From: Granulicella mallensis MP5ACTX8
Lineage (GTDB): Bacteria; Acidobacteriota; Terriglobia; Terriglobales; Acidobacteriaceae
Length of the DNA: 64,000 nt
Direction: 5' to 3'
NCBI RefSeq assembly: GCF_000178955.2
Contig: NC_016631.1
Span: 806,001 to 870,000, forward strand
The position numbers were made by a program, and so were the translations under genes. Positions 1 through 9,300 of this stretch are shown one piece after another. The notes below the pieces were generated by a model, which searched no databases, had not been told where the DNA came from, and was given only the letters and a program-made list of their open reading frames with translations. The first letter of the stretch is position 1. Every line of letters begins with the position of its first letter.

Positions 1-590
1 TCCCAGTTCTTACGGCGACCGTGCGCAACCTCTCTTCCGAAGCCTCGGCAAATAATACCCGCATAGACCTCAGTTGGAGCGCATGGGGGATCGGCATGCC
101 GCGCACTGCTATCGGCTCGACCTTCGTCAATCTGGCCCGAGCTGGCTATGCGGGTGCAGAGACAACGCTCTCGTGGCCCACGCCTCCAGTCGTTACCGCG
201 GCTGGCCGCTATGGCATCTTCGTGAGCATTGTTCATCCCTACGACACCGATCCTTACAACAACAACGGCGAACAGACCATGGATGGCTTTCAAACGAGCA
301 CCGGCCGCTCCAAGACTTTCGTCGTTCCGGTTCGCAATCCCACCGGCTCAACCCAAACCATTGATCTCACCACTGGCCCGTCACAGGTCGCTCCCTGGAC
401 CACCGTTGTACCCTCCACCCTCACCCTGGCTGCCGGTGCGCAACAGGACGTCATGGTCCACATCAACGTACCCTCTTCCGTTCCCCCCTCACCTTCCGGA
501 ACCCTGGTCAGCGCGGGCGTCGATGTCCTCGCAACGATCGGCGGAGTCTATCTGGGCGGAATTAATATCGCCATCCTCTTCGACGCTTAA
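1..590 (+). CDS. Secreted/surface protein, C-terminal part (5' truncated by window)
   Basis: The reading frame is open from base 3 of the window and ends in TAA, so the true start lies upstream; the first GTG at base 21 is only an internal codon. The visible 195 residues are rich in Ser, Thr, Pro and Gly and have the alternating hydrophobic pattern of Ig-like or CARDB-like beta-sandwich domains, including a segment on averaging 'additional' terms (VPSTLTLAAGAQQDV) typical of bacterial Ig-like repeats. No catalytic motif is seen. It is followed after 10 bases by a small membrane protein gene, so the two are probably cotranscribed. Function unknown; an extracellular structural or adhesive role is inference only. 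Confidence 0.6.
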   Translation, partial: PVLTATVRNLSSEASANNTRIDLSWSAWGIGMPRTAIGSTFVNLARAGYAGAETTLSWPTPPVVTAAGRYGIFVSIVHPYDTDPYNNNGEQTMDGFQTSTGRSKTFVVPVRNPTGSTQTIDLTTGPSQVAPWTTVVPSTLTLAAGAQQDVMVHINVPSSVPPSPSGTLVSAGVDVLATIGGVYLGGINIAILFDA

Positions 591-600
591 GGAGTCACCT

Positions 601-1002
601 ATGAACACGAGAATCTGTACGCGAATGGGCCTGATAGCCGGTGGCTTTGTCGGGGTGCTTGTCTCCCTGGTGAACACGCAATCCAACTGCTGCGGCACCC
701 CCGTCTTTCCCGCCACCTTTGCCCAACTGGCTATGGACGGCCTCGTCGTCGCACTTATCGCCGCCTTTCTCACCGCGGCGTTCATCTGCCTGGTTAGCCA
801 TCTACCCCTCAAGCCAGTCTTTCTACTCGCCCTTTACATCGGAGTCGTCACCGGCGTTCTGCTCGGATGGCTGGCTTACCACATCCACAATCCTGGTCTG
901 GCGCTGGTTGTCTGTGCCTATCTCGGAGCAGCCCTGGGCTCGCTCGTCTGTCGCATCCTTTGCGGCGACGCCGGCGCCCTGAGAACGGTAGGTGCGCGAT
1001 GA
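601..1002 (+). CDS. Small integral membrane protein, unknown function
   Basis: The start was chosen at the ATG preceded by TAAGGAGTCACCT, a good ribosome binding site; a longer frame reaching back to 229 overlaps the upstream gene and is not credible. The 133-residue product has about four hydrophobic segments (roughly residues 9-25, 43-65, 72-92, 97-118) and a Cys pair near residue 29 (NCCGT). No recognised family. It overlaps the next gene by ATGA, so translational coupling is likely. Confidence 0.7.
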   Translation: MNTRICTRMGLIAGGFVGVLVSLVNTQSNCCGTPVFPATFAQLAMDGLVVALIAAFLTAAFICLVSHLPLKPVFLLALYIGVVTGVLLGWLAYHIHNPGLALVVCAYLGAALGSLVCRILCGDAGALRTVGAR

Positions 1003-1958
1003 GTACTATGGCCCCAGCTTGCGGCGCCCAGCAGCCCGGCAATATTCCTACTCCCTTCGATTGGTGGCCTTTCGTAGCCGCGCCTATTATTGGCGGCGCT
1101 CTGGTCTATGTCTGGACGAGCGGCATTCCCATCATCAACGGGATCGTCGGCGCTACCGGTGCCGTATTCGGCTTCTCCACGCTGACCGGCGGAGCCGCGG
1201 GTGCAGCCGGCATCGCTACCCTCGTCCTCTACTACGTGCTCAAGGCAGATGGCTGTATCCGCTCCACTCCCAAGGGCGAGGACATCTGCTTCTCAGGCAT
1301 CGTCAACGACACCACCGACGAAAACTCTACGGCTGTCGACGTTCTCGCTCCCTTCGCCATGGGGCCAGCCGGCGTCTTCGATGTCGTAGTCAAGTCGATC
1401 TACTGGCACTATGTAACCCAGAACTCCTACTGGGTCTATTGCGACGATGAGGGCGCAGCCATGCTCCCCTGCCTGATCAAGAGCGAGACTGCCTGCGGAG
1501 GCCATATCGGCTCTCTGGTCGGCGTCGTCGTTGGCGCTATCGGCGGCATTATCCTCGGCTACTTTGCTGCAGCCGCGGTGGGCATTGCGATCGGTTGTAC
1601 CGCGACTGGATTCTTCTATTTGCTCTGCCTGATCATTGCTCTCATCATCGCCGCCATCGTTGCTGCCGTCGTGGCCTATGCCGGGGCCGTCATCGGCGGA
1701 GCGGCGGGAGAAGGCATCGCTGCCGCTACCAACGGCAACGATCCGGTTGTCACGACCTGGAAGGGTCTCAGTCCGGGCGACATCGTGACTGTCCAGGGGA
1801 ATTGGGTCACCGACGACTCCGTAGGCAACAACGAGATCTTTTACACCACCAGCATCAACAGGACAGGCAACATCGGCTCCCCCGCTCCTTACACCACGAC
1901 GCAGGCAGACTCTACCGCTTCCGACGACTGCCCAGTTGCGCCGCCGCCGATCCAGTAA
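999..1958 (+). CDS. Multi-spanning membrane protein with Gly/Ala-rich helices, unknown function
   Basis: The start is the ATG of the ATGA overlap with the upstream gene. The 319-residue protein has hydrophobic segments near residues 23-45, 50-85, and two very long Ala/Gly/Ile-rich segments near 170-200 and 205-240, separated by a Cys-containing polar loop (about residues 86-165, with Cys at several positions that could form disulfides). The C-terminal 80 residues are polar and extracytoplasmic-like. The glycine-rich hydrophobic stretches resemble those of membrane-inserting or pore-like proteins, but no family was recognised and no function is claimed. Confidence 0.65.
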   Translation: MSTMAPACGAQQPGNIPTPFDWWPFVAAPIIGGALVYVWTSGIPIINGIVGATGAVFGFSTLTGGAAGAAGIATLVLYYVLKADGCIRSTPKGEDICFSGIVNDTTDENSTAVDVLAPFAMGPAGVFDVVVKSIYWHYVTQNSYWVYCDDEGAAMLPCLIKSETACGGHIGSLVGVVVGAIGGIILGYFAAAAVGIAIGCTATGFFYLLCLIIALIIAAIVAAVVAYAGAVIGGAAGEGIAAATNGNDPVVTTWKGLSPGDIVTVQGNWVTDDSVGNNEIFYTTSINRTGNIGSPAPYTTTQADSTASDDCPVAPPPIQ

Positions 1959-1977
1959 CCGCTGGACAAAGGATTCT

Positions 1978-2010
1978 GCTTGAGCCGCTCTGCAAAGTCA
2001 CGGCTCAAGC
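1978..2010 (+). terminator. Candidate hairpin after the membrane-protein operon
   Basis: A 10-bp perfect stem (GCTTGAGCCG / CGGCTCAAGC) with a 13-base loop lies 20 bases after the stop codon. It lacks a following T-run, so it is a weak intrinsic terminator candidate. Confidence 0.35.
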
Positions 2011-2139
2011 AGGAGTGCGGCAGGTTCTTCAATCGGGCAGAGCGGAATTGCTGTGACGGAGTGGCTTCTCCCTCAAGAAAAGCCACGCTGCACAAAGTTG
2101 GAAATGCTCAACAATTCGATGAAAGAAAGGTTTCAGAGT

Positions 2140-2691
2140 ATGTCATGCCCTTGCAGCAGCTCGAATTCGAGATCGGGACCGGCAAGATTCCCCTCATCCG
2201 GAAGTCTGCCGACCTTATCTGACATCAAGGCATTTCGCTCGGGCCAGCCTGCCGTGCCTTACGTGGTCCGTAGCCCGGCAGACCTGCGCATGCTTCTCCG
2301 CCCGCAAGCCATCCTGCGTCCTTTTCTCAAGCCAGGAGTTTTAGTCAGGATTCCTGAACTCTCTCCAGCCGAGTGCCAGGCTTGGGAGCAACGCCTCACT
2401 CCGCTCGTTCAGGAGTGCGGTTGCAACGCCGGCACCCTTGCCGTGGGTATCTTCCTGGCCCTATCCGTCCTGGCGGCTTTCTTCACCAACATCCCCGACG
2501 ACTTTCGTTTTCCCTTGCAAACCTATCTCATCGGCTCCGCATGTTTCGTGGCGGGCCTCATCCTGAGCGCCTTCATCGGAAAGCTGAGCGGGCAGGTGCT
2601 GGCGGCTCTGCGCCTTCATCGCGCCTGTCAGGAACTGGAGACAGCCTTGAACCTGGAGCCCGGACCCTTCAAAACAAAACTTGAGCTCTAG
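2140..2691 (+). CDS. Two-helix membrane protein, unknown function
   Basis: The frame can be extended to a GTG at 2053, but the ATG chosen here has GAAAGAAAGG nine bases upstream and gives 183 residues starting MSCPCSSSN. Two adjacent transmembrane segments lie near residues 98-118 and 126-148, followed by an amphipathic C-terminal helix. A short Cys motif (CPC at the N-terminus, CGC near residue 90) could bind metal, but this is speculative. Family not recognised. Confidence 0.6.
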   Translation: MSCPCSSSNSRSGPARFPSSGSLPTLSDIKAFRSGQPAVPYVVRSPADLRMLLRPQAILRPFLKPGVLVRIPELSPAECQAWEQRLTPLVQECGCNAGTLAVGIFLALSVLAAFFTNIPDDFRFPLQTYLIGSACFVAGLILSAFIGKLSGQVLAALRLHRACQELETALNLEPGPFKTKLEL

Positions 2692-2722
2692 TTTAATGAC
2701 ACGCCCTGATAGTTACAGACTG

Positions 2723-2789
2723 ACGTATTCCTGCTCGACGCGTCACGCGTGTATCGCCTAAGCGCAAGTTTTCTGAGGAGTTTTGTATG
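2723..2789 (+). repeat. Leader repeat, copy 1 (start codon of a 36-codon remnant ORF)
   Basis: About 65 bases ending in CTGAGGAGTTTTGTATG closely match the leader of the S9 peptidase gene at 6134-6201 (roughly nine differences including one indel). It carries an excellent ribosome binding site and ATG, but the frame that follows (2787-2897) is only 36 codons, is antisense to the histidine kinase end, and resembles nothing. I read it as the stump of a duplicated or replaced gene start. Confidence 0.6.
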
Positions 2790-2828
2790 AATCAATTCAT
2801 TGCGTCTTCCCACTCCTCACGATGCGAT

Positions 2829-4354
2829 TTACATGCTCTTAAATTCCTGAGGAAGGAAGAGGCTAAAGACTGTTCCGCCATTCTTCGCCTGCGATGAACG
2901 CACTTGAAGAATTCCGTGATGCTTGCTGACGATGCCACTCGATATCCAGAGTCCCAAACCTGTTCCGTTGATCCCCTTCGTCGTGTAAAACGGCTCGAAG
3001 ATCCGTTCTCTGACCGCTTGATTCATCCCATGTCCGGTATCGGCAATCGTGATGCGGACGCCTGGGGTGTTGCTCTTCCAAAGGCAGGTATCCCGTGTCC
3101 GAATGAGAAGCCGTCCGCCGGTTTTCATCGAATCGATGGCGTTTCCGATCAGGTTGTTCAGGACCTGCCGTACATCCCCCTCGTAACAAACGACTGCCCG
3201 CGAGCCGCAGTGGCGCACCTGTACATCAATATTTTCGCGTTCGACAGCTTTCCGTGATGGAGGCCGAGCGTAGGCTCGAGCAGCTCTTTGGCCGTCACGG
3301 CTCTCGGATTTGTAGCCTGACGATGAAACCGCAGGGTGTGCGTAACAATCTGGCTGACGCGCTGCAGTTCGGCTTGTGCCGTTGCAATATAGCGTTGCGC
3401 CTCTTCGTCCCGGGTATTCCGCTCCACAATGTAAAGAATGTTCGTGACGGCTTCCAAAGGGTTGTTGATCTCGTGTGAGATGGAGGCGGCAAGACGGCCG
3501 ACGGCAGCAAGCTTCTCACTTTGAATCAGAGCCGACTCCGCCTGCTTCTGAAGTGACATATCCGTGAGGAATACAGCGATGCTTTCCAAGACGTCTTCAG
3601 ATCCCTGCGATGGAATGACTGTTGCTCCAACCAGAAAAGGAATCTGTCTTCCATCCTTTGCCCGAAGTTCTTTGTGATACGAGTCGGCGATACCGGAGAT
3701 CTGCATCTGTTCCTCGGCCTTACGATCGGCCTCGGCATATTCCGGCGTGTTGATGTCATCCCATCCCAATCTGCCCGCCGATACTTCGTCGGGAGTGTAG
3801 CCCAGCAGGCGAAGGATGGCTTGATTGGCATAGGTAATACCGTCATTTTTGTTGCCGATGATCACCCCTACGATGGAGTTGTCGAGGACAACCTGAAGCG
3901 TCTCACGCTCCTGCTTCAGTTCGGCGAGCGCCGCGTCGCGTGCCAGCAGGGAATCGCGAATCTCGTACTGGCGTTGTCGCGCACGAAGGGCAGCGCGTAC
4001 GCTGCTGACAAGCGTCGCCGTCCGGATGGGGCGTTCCAGCAATACTGGAGCGCCGAGAGGAAGCCGCTGGAACTCCAGCCGATGAGTCCGTGACGTCTCC
4101 CGTCCACTGCCGGTCAAAATTAGTATGGGCAAGTCGGACCAGGCAGCCTGCCTTTGCGTCCATTCGCCGAGAATGCGGATCGTCTTTGTATCGAGCGCCT
4201 CTTCTGCAATAAGAAGAGGGCCGACCGGTTCGCTCCTCAGCAAACACAGCGGATCGGTGCAGACTTCCGCAGCGAGTCCGTTCTGTTGCAATACTCCGGT
4301 GATCAATTCTGCGTCGCGCCCAATCGGAGCAATAACGCGCACGACCATACTCAT
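2829..4354 (-). pseudogene. Hybrid-type sensor histidine kinase (pseudo-receiver, PAS, HisKA, HATPase), frameshifted
   Basis: The N-terminal part (about residues 1-125) has a receiver-like fold pattern but an acidic pair without the phospho-acceptor Asp (LLIAEEAL), then a PAS domain (about 145-265), a HisKA dimerisation domain with the H-box SHEINNP, and, in another frame, the HATPase domain with N-box NNLIGNAIDSM, DTGHGM and GTGLGLWI. The two parts join at about 3232-3235, where the coding strand has four A; five A restores one continuous product of about 508 residues. Without it the kinase loses its ATP-binding domain. It starts 20 bases after the KaiC-like gene and has GAGG upstream of its ATG, so the two form an operon. 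The lesion may be real or a sequencing error. Confidence 0.8.
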
Positions 4355-4374
4355 AGTCAGGCCTCGGGCGTTTC

Positions 4375-5847
4375 TTACTCGTTATGGTTCATCGTATAGT
4401 TCGGAACCCCAGTCAATACGCCCTGGAAGCTCGTAAGTTGTTCTCCTACGACCACTCCATCTTTGCCCATGCTGAGTTCGCGCAATGTGCGCTCGTGTGG
4501 GCCGACACGTTGTTTCACAATAGAAAGAACCTGACGAATAGAACCTTCGGCCTCGAAGTAGCGAAGGAGCATGACAGTGTCAGCCAGATAACTTACATCC
4601 ACTTCTGTGAGCATGCTTCCGACCAGCCCGTGCTGCGTATAAATGATGAAGGTAACCACTCCCTTTTGGTTGAGAAAGGCGAGCAGCTCATGCAGATGCA
4701 GACTTAGATCGTTCTCGCCCGGCATCGCCATCAAAAAACCATTGAGACTGTCGATCACGACCACTCGCGTGTCCTTCTCTTCGACATCGCGGCGAATCTG
4801 CCAGGCAAACTCTCCTGGTGAAAGTTCCGCAGGATCGACCTGCGACATCGCGAGAGTTCCTCGAGCAATCTCAGATCTTACGGGCATCCCTAACGACTCA
4901 GCGCGATCCTGAGCGGTCCGCAGGATCTCATCGAACGCATAAACGATTGCGCGGTCTCCACGCTTTGCAGCGGCATACGCATAGACCATCGCCAGTGTTG
5001 ATTTTCCGCACCCCGAAGGTCCGATGAGAAGCGTCGACGAGCCGCGATTGATGCCGCCGCCAAACATCCTGTCCAGCAGGGGTAACTCACTCTGAATCCT
5101 CTCTCCTGCAAAGGTAGTAGAGTGCTCGTTGGCGACGAGGCGAGGATAGATATTAAGACCGCCTTTTGCGATCATGTAATCGTGAAACCCCTCGCGATAG
5201 GCGCTTCCCCTCAGCTTGATGATCTCAATCTGGCGACGAGTTACACCGTAGGTTCTGCGCATCTTTTCCAGGCGGATCACGCCGTGAGCGATGCTCTGCA
5301 ACTGCATATCGCTGCCTTCCGCCGTCCTGTCATCCAGCAGAAGTACAGTGGTGTCCCGTCCACCGAAGAAATGCTTCAAGGCTAAGAGCTGTCTTCGATA
5401 CCGCATCGTATCCGCCGCAAGCAGACGAAGCTCAGAGAGCGAATCGATGACGAGGCGTTCCGGCTTTAGGTCATCGATGAGCTGCGTGAGCTTTTGTATG
5501 GTGCCTGCCAGCTCCACTTCGCTTGGGTGGAAGACCGTATATTGCTGCTCTGGAGTCAGGCTTGCTTCTGCGGGAATAAATTCCGAGATAGGTAGTTGCC
5601 TGACGTCCCAGCCATGAGAGAGAGCCGAGCCCTCGAGTTCGGCCTTGGACTCTGAGAGGGTGATATAAAGAGAGCTTTCTCCTCGCTGCACGCCAGCCAT
5701 AATGAACTGCATCGCGAGCGTGGTTTTTCCTGTCCCTGGGTCTCCCTCCAGTAAATACATCTGCCCAGCAGGCAGTCCTCCGCCCAGAATGTCGTTTAGT
5801 CCAAATATGCCGGTATTTATCCGATCTAATTCGTCATGGTTTGCCAT
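4375..5847 (-). CDS. kaiC: KaiC-like dual-domain RecA ATPase
   Basis: A 490-residue protein with two KaiC-type RecA domains. The first has Walker A GDPGTGKTT (about 35-43) and Walker B RLVIDSLSEL (131-140); the second has Walker A GPSGCGKST (276-284) and Walker B VVVIDSLNGF. Such proteins hexamerise and, in cyanobacteria, form the circadian oscillator; in other bacteria they are paired with histidine kinases in signalling. No kaiA or kaiB is present here, so a clock function is not implied. The start was placed at the ATG with GAAGGA six bases upstream rather than 45 bases earlier. It is the first gene of an operon with the frameshifted kinase. The gene symbol is a family name. Confidence 0.88.
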   Translation of the reverse strand: MANHDELDRINTGIFGLNDILGGGLPAGQMYLLEGDPGTGKTTLAMQFIMAGVQRGESSLYITLSESKAELEGSALSHGWDVRQLPISEFIPAEASLTPEQQYTVFHPSEVELAGTIQKLTQLIDDLKPERLVIDSLSELRLLAADTMRYRRQLLALKHFFGGRDTTVLLLDDRTAEGSDMQLQSIAHGVIRLEKMRRTYGVTRRQIEIIKLRGSAYREGFHDYMIAKGGLNIYPRLVANEHSTTFAGERIQSELPLLDRMFGGGINRGSSTLLIGPSGCGKSTLAMVYAYAAAKRGDRAIVYAFDEILRTAQDRAESLGMPVRSEIARGTLAMSQVDPAELSPGEFAWQIRRDVEEKDTRVVVIDSLNGFLMAMPGENDLSLHLHELLAFLNQKGVVTFIIYTQHGLVGSMLTEVDVSYLADTVMLLRYFEAEGSIRQVLSIVKQRVGPHERTLRELSMGKDGVVVGEQLTSFQGVLTGVPNYTMNHNE

Positions 5848-6133
5848 AGAAGATCCTTCGTGTTCCAAGTTGACGGTTCTCCTCAATGCCACGCGTTACG
5901 GCTGTGCATGGCGACAAAAAAGAATTAGATGCCAACTGGGGCGCGAAAATCTCTCGGTATTGCTCTTCTAAGAGAAGGTTCATAGGTTGCCTGTATCGCA
6001 AGGTTGCCCGTATCGCAAAAATAAACGCGTCTCTACCTGTAGCGTCCGGTATGACTGCATAGCCGACCGCCAGGAGTCATCAATCTCGAGGCCAGAGCAA
6101 AAAATAATTAGAATGTATTAGCAATTGCAGCTC

Positions 6134-6201
6134 ACGTATTCCTGCTCTATGCGCCACGCGTGTATCGTCTAAGCCTAAGTTCCCCTGAGGAGTTTTGTAT
6201 G
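6134..6201 (+). repeat. Leader repeat, copy 2 (5' leader of the S9 peptidase gene)
   Basis: Matches the leader at 2723-2789 in direct orientation, ending CCTGAGGAGTTTTGTATG. A shorter version, CCCTGAGGAGTTTTTA, precedes the lipoprotein gene near 62625. The rest of the 5848-6133 interval holds no gene; an AT-rich stretch at about 6095-6125 may hold the promoter. Confidence 0.65.
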
Positions 6202-8241
6202 AATAAATCCATAGTCTCTGCCGTTGCTCTCGTTAGCCTGGCTGCACCGCTCGTTGCCCGTGGCCAGCAGCCGCCCATCATCGATCGCCAGATGTTCTTC
6301 GGAGAGGTGCAGATCGCCGGCGCACAGATCTCGCCGGATGGTCAGTATCTTTCCTTCCTGAAGCCCTACAAGGGAACACGCAACATCTGGGTGAAGAAGG
6401 CCGATGAGCCGTTCAGTGCTGCACGTCCTGTCAGTGCCGAAGCCACACGGCCCATTCGCGGCTACTTCTGGAGCCGTGACTCGAAGTACATCCTCTACTC
6501 GCAGGACGCAGCAGGCGATGAGAACTTCAACATCTACGCCATCGATCCCACGCTTGCCGCCGATCCCAAGACCGGTGTTCCGCCGACACGCGCGCTGACC
6601 AACCTGAAGAAGGTTCGTACCGAGATCTTTGCCGCTCCCAAGAACAAGCCGGACGTGTTGTTCATTGGATTGAACGATCGCGACCCGCGTTACCACGACC
6701 TCTACGAACTGCATCTGTCGACCGGAGAGAAGACGCTGCTGCGCAAGAACACGGAGCAGATTGCAGGATGGGACTTCGACAATGCAGGCAACCTGCGCCT
6801 GGCCGAGCGGACCAACCCGGCGGGAGACACCGAGATTCTGCGCGTCGATCCCGATGGTTTTAAGCAGATCTATAGCTGCACGGTGCTGGAGGGCTGCGGC
6901 GTCGCCGGTTTTGACGCCAGCAACAAGCGTTTCTACCTGCAGACGAACAAAGGTTCGCTTGACCTGACCGAACTCGATCTCATGGACCCCGTGAGCGGTG
7001 AGATCACCAAGGTCGAGAGCGATCCCGAGAAGCGGGTCGATATCAGTGGAGCGGTGAACTCGGAGATCGACTATCGCATTCTGTACACCGAGTACGAGGA
7101 CGACCGCGTCCGGCGCTACTTCCGCGACAAGGAGTTCGAGAAGGACTATCACTGGCTGCAGTCCAAGCTGCCGGGTATGGAGGTGGACTTCGGCGCGCGA
7201 TCGAAGGACGAGAACATCTGGATCGTCTCCGCGCACAGCGATGTCGAGCCGGGCGAAACCTACCTATGGAATCGCAAGGCGAAGACGCTGGCGCTGCAAT
7301 ATCGCATTCGCGAAGAGCTGCCGCGCGAGTCGCTCTCGTCACGCCAGCCGTTCCACTACAAGTCGTCAGACGGGTTGGACATTCCGGCTTACCTGACGAT
7401 CCCGAAGGGCTTGGAGGCGAAGAATCTGCCGCTGATCGTGCTGCCGCACGGCGGTCCATGGGCGCGCGATTCCTTCGGCTATGACGGCTATGCGCAGTTC
7501 CTCGCCAATCGCGGCTATGCCGTGTTGCAGCCGAACTTCCGCGCCTCCACCGGGTACGGTAAGAAGTTCCTGAACGCGGGCAATGGGCAGTGGGGGCGTC
7601 TGATGCAGGACGATCTGACCTGGGGCGTGAAGGCGCTTGAGGCGAAGGGAACTGTCGATTCGAAGCGTGTCGGCATCTTCGGTGGATCGTACGGCGGCTA
7701 TGCAACGCTGGCCGGAGTAGCGTTCACGCCGAATGTCTATGCGGCTGCGGTGGCCTATGTAGCGCCGTCGAACCTGCTCACGCTGCTCGATGCGATTCCT
7801 CCGTACTGGGAGGCCGGGCGCAAGCAGATGTACACCCGCATGGCCGACCCGACCACGGCGGATGGCAAGGCGCTGCTGGTGGCCGAGTCTCCGCTGACGC
7901 AGGCGAAGGCGATCGTGACTCCGCTGATGGTGATCCAGGGCAAGAACGACCCGCGTGTGAACGTTCGCGAGAGCAACCAGATCGTGGCTGCGGTTCGCGA
8001 CAACGGCAAACCAGTCGAGTACATCGTGGCCCCGGACGAGGGCCACGGATTTGCGCGGCCGATCAACAACCTGGCGGTGTCCGTGGCGATGGAGCAGTTC
8101 TTCGCGCAGTATCTCGGAGGCCGTTATCAAAAGGACGTTCCTGATGAGGTGGCGGCCAAGTTGAAGGAGATCACGGTCGATCCCAAGACGGTGAGCGGAG
8201 CGGTAAAGCTGGATGGAGCGCTCGCAGCGCCTGCGAAGTAG
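6199..8241 (+). CDS. Secreted S9 family prolyl oligopeptidase / acylaminoacyl-peptidase
   Basis: A 680-residue protein with a signal peptide (about residues 1-23, ending VARGQQ), a beta-propeller region (about 40-360) and a C-terminal alpha/beta-hydrolase domain. The nucleophile is in GGSYGGYA near residue 497, the acid in GKNDPRVN near 584 and the base in DEGHGFA near 616, the classical S9 order. It should cleave short peptides in the periplasm. The start was set at the ATG after TGAGGAG. A bidirectional terminator follows. It stands alone as a transcription unit. Confidence 0.9.
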   Translation: MNKSIVSAVALVSLAAPLVARGQQPPIIDRQMFFGEVQIAGAQISPDGQYLSFLKPYKGTRNIWVKKADEPFSAARPVSAEATRPIRGYFWSRDSKYILYSQDAAGDENFNIYAIDPTLAADPKTGVPPTRALTNLKKVRTEIFAAPKNKPDVLFIGLNDRDPRYHDLYELHLSTGEKTLLRKNTEQIAGWDFDNAGNLRLAERTNPAGDTEILRVDPDGFKQIYSCTVLEGCGVAGFDASNKRFYLQTNKGSLDLTELDLMDPVSGEITKVESDPEKRVDISGAVNSEIDYRILYTEYEDDRVRRYFRDKEFEKDYHWLQSKLPGMEVDFGARSKDENIWIVSAHSDVEPGETYLWNRKAKTLALQYRIREELPRESLSSRQPFHYKSSDGLDIPAYLTIPKGLEAKNLPLIVLPHGGPWARDSFGYDGYAQFLANRGYAVLQPNFRASTGYGKKFLNAGNGQWGRLMQDDLTWGVKALEAKGTVDSKRVGIFGGSYGGYATLAGVAFTPNVYAAAVAYVAPSNLLTLLDAIPPYWEAGRKQMYTRMADPTTADGKALLVAESPLTQAKAIVTPLMVIQGKNDPRVNVRESNQIVAAVRDNGKPVEYIVAPDEGHGFARPINNLAVSVAMEQFFAQYLGGRYQKDVPDEVAAKLKEITVDPKTVSGAVKLDGALAAPAK

Positions 8242-8255
8242 CCGTTGCGCAAAAT

Positions 8256-8288
8256 AGAAAGGCCGCGCGGGATTCGCGCGGCCTTTCT
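8256..8288. terminator. Bidirectional rho-independent terminator
   Basis: A perfect 14-bp stem (AGAAAGGCCGCGCG / CGCGCGGCCTTTCT) with A- and T-rich flanks lies between the convergent peptidase and aldolase genes and can serve both. Confidence 0.85.
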
Positions 8289-8307
8289 GTTTGCAATGTT
8301 GAAAGAT

Positions 8308-9300
8308 CTAGAGCGTGACGTTCAACTTCTTCGTCCACGGTGTGGCGGCGGTGAGTGCCTTGTTCACGTTCTCGATGTTCTCGACGCCAACCGTGTTGAG
8401 CCAGTCGCGGAACGCGACTTCACCCTTGGTGGCGTAGATCGGAATGCCATCTTTCCAGGTTGCGCGGCCGCACAGAACGCCGTTGAATGCGACACCGGAC
8501 TCTCCGGCGAGCTCCAGGGTCTCGATGAAGACCGGGTTCGAGACACCGGCCGAAAGGTAGATGAACGGCTTCTCGGTGACGGCTGCCGCATCGCGGAAGT
8601 GCTGCAGGGCCTCTGCACGGGTGTAGGCGCTCTCGCCCTTGAAGGCCTTTGTGCCCGCGACATGCTCCATCACGATGGGCACTTCCACCTTCAGCACGTC
8701 GACGCCGTACTGGGGCTTGGAGAACTCGGTCATGGCGCCGGCAACGATCGACGGCTTCTTGCGGGCGTAAGCGACGGACTTTTCGTCGCCACCGTCGGCG
8801 TCGTAGCCGACGAACTCCAGGAAGAAGGGAATGTCGTGCGCCCGGCACTCATCGCCGATGCGCTCGATCCACGCATGCTTCAGGTCGTTGATGTGCGGCT
8901 TCTCGAAGGGGGTGTAATAGAGCAGGATCTTGATGCAATCGGCCCCGGCATTCTTCAGGCGGCGCACGCTCCATACATCGAGCAGGTCAGGCAGGCGGCC
9001 CGGAGTATTGGAGTCATAACCGGTCTTCTCATAGGCCAGCAGGAGGCCCTTGCCGTTGCGCTGCGCTGCTGCCGGGAGGCCGAACTCGGGGTCCAGCAGG
9101 ATGGCGGAGGCATGCTTGGTGAGCACCTCGGTGACGAGGGTCTTGAAGACCTCGAGGTCGTGGGCGTCGGCGGCTGCGCCGCGTTCTTTGGCCAGCGACT
9201 TCTGCAGTGATCCTCGCTGGTCCATGGCGGCGGCGGCAATGACGCCTCGCGCGTCGGAGACGGCCTTCAGGCCTGCGAGTTTTCCGGGAGTGATGGTCAT
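8308..9300 (-). CDS. lacD: Class I aldolase, tagatose-1,6-bisphosphate aldolase (LacD) family
   Basis: The 330-residue product matches the LacD family in length and pattern: N-terminal [10 protein letters not shown], the [11 protein letters not shown] segment, the probable Schiff-base region [14 protein letters not shown] with its Lys, and FLEFVGYD. The family cleaves tagatose-1,6-bisphosphate, and often related ketohexose bisphosphates, to DHAP and glyceraldehyde-3-phosphate. No other lactose/tagatose genes are next to it, so the physiological substrate could be different. The start was set at the ATG with GAGGGG about ten bases upstream; a longer start adds 22 unlikely residues. Confidence 0.85.
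   Translation of the reverse strand: MTITPGKLAGLKAVSDARGVIAAAAMDQRGSLQKSLAKERGAAADAHDLEVFKTLVTEVLTKHASAILLDPEFGLPAAAQRNGKGLLLAYEKTGYDSNTPGRLPDLLDVWSVRRLKNAGADCIKILLYYTPFEKPHINDLKHAWIERIGDECRAHDIPFFLEFVGYDADGGDEKSVAYARKKPSIVAGAMTEFSKPQYGVDVLKVEVPIVMEHVAGTKAFKGESAYTRAEALQHFRDAAAVTEKPFIYLSAGVSNPVFIETLELAGESGVAFNGVLCGRATWKDGIPIYATKGEVAFRDWLNTVGVENIENVNKALTAATPWTKKLNVTL

Noticed and set aside
3225..3240. Programmed -1 frameshift in the histidine kinase
   Set aside because: No X-XXY-YYZ slippery heptamer is present at the join, and a single missing A explains the frame change more simply.
4375..5847. A full circadian clock locus
   Set aside because: Only a KaiC-like protein is present; no kaiA or kaiB gene was found in the window.
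6175..7236. Long open frame antisense to the S9 peptidase gene
   Set aside because: It is a typical high-GC shadow frame; the product has no recognisable domain and the opposite strand encodes a complete S9 peptidase with catalytic triad.
8245..9210. Long open frame antisense to the LacD-type aldolase
   Set aside because: Shadow frame; the aldolase on the other strand is full length with conserved blocks.
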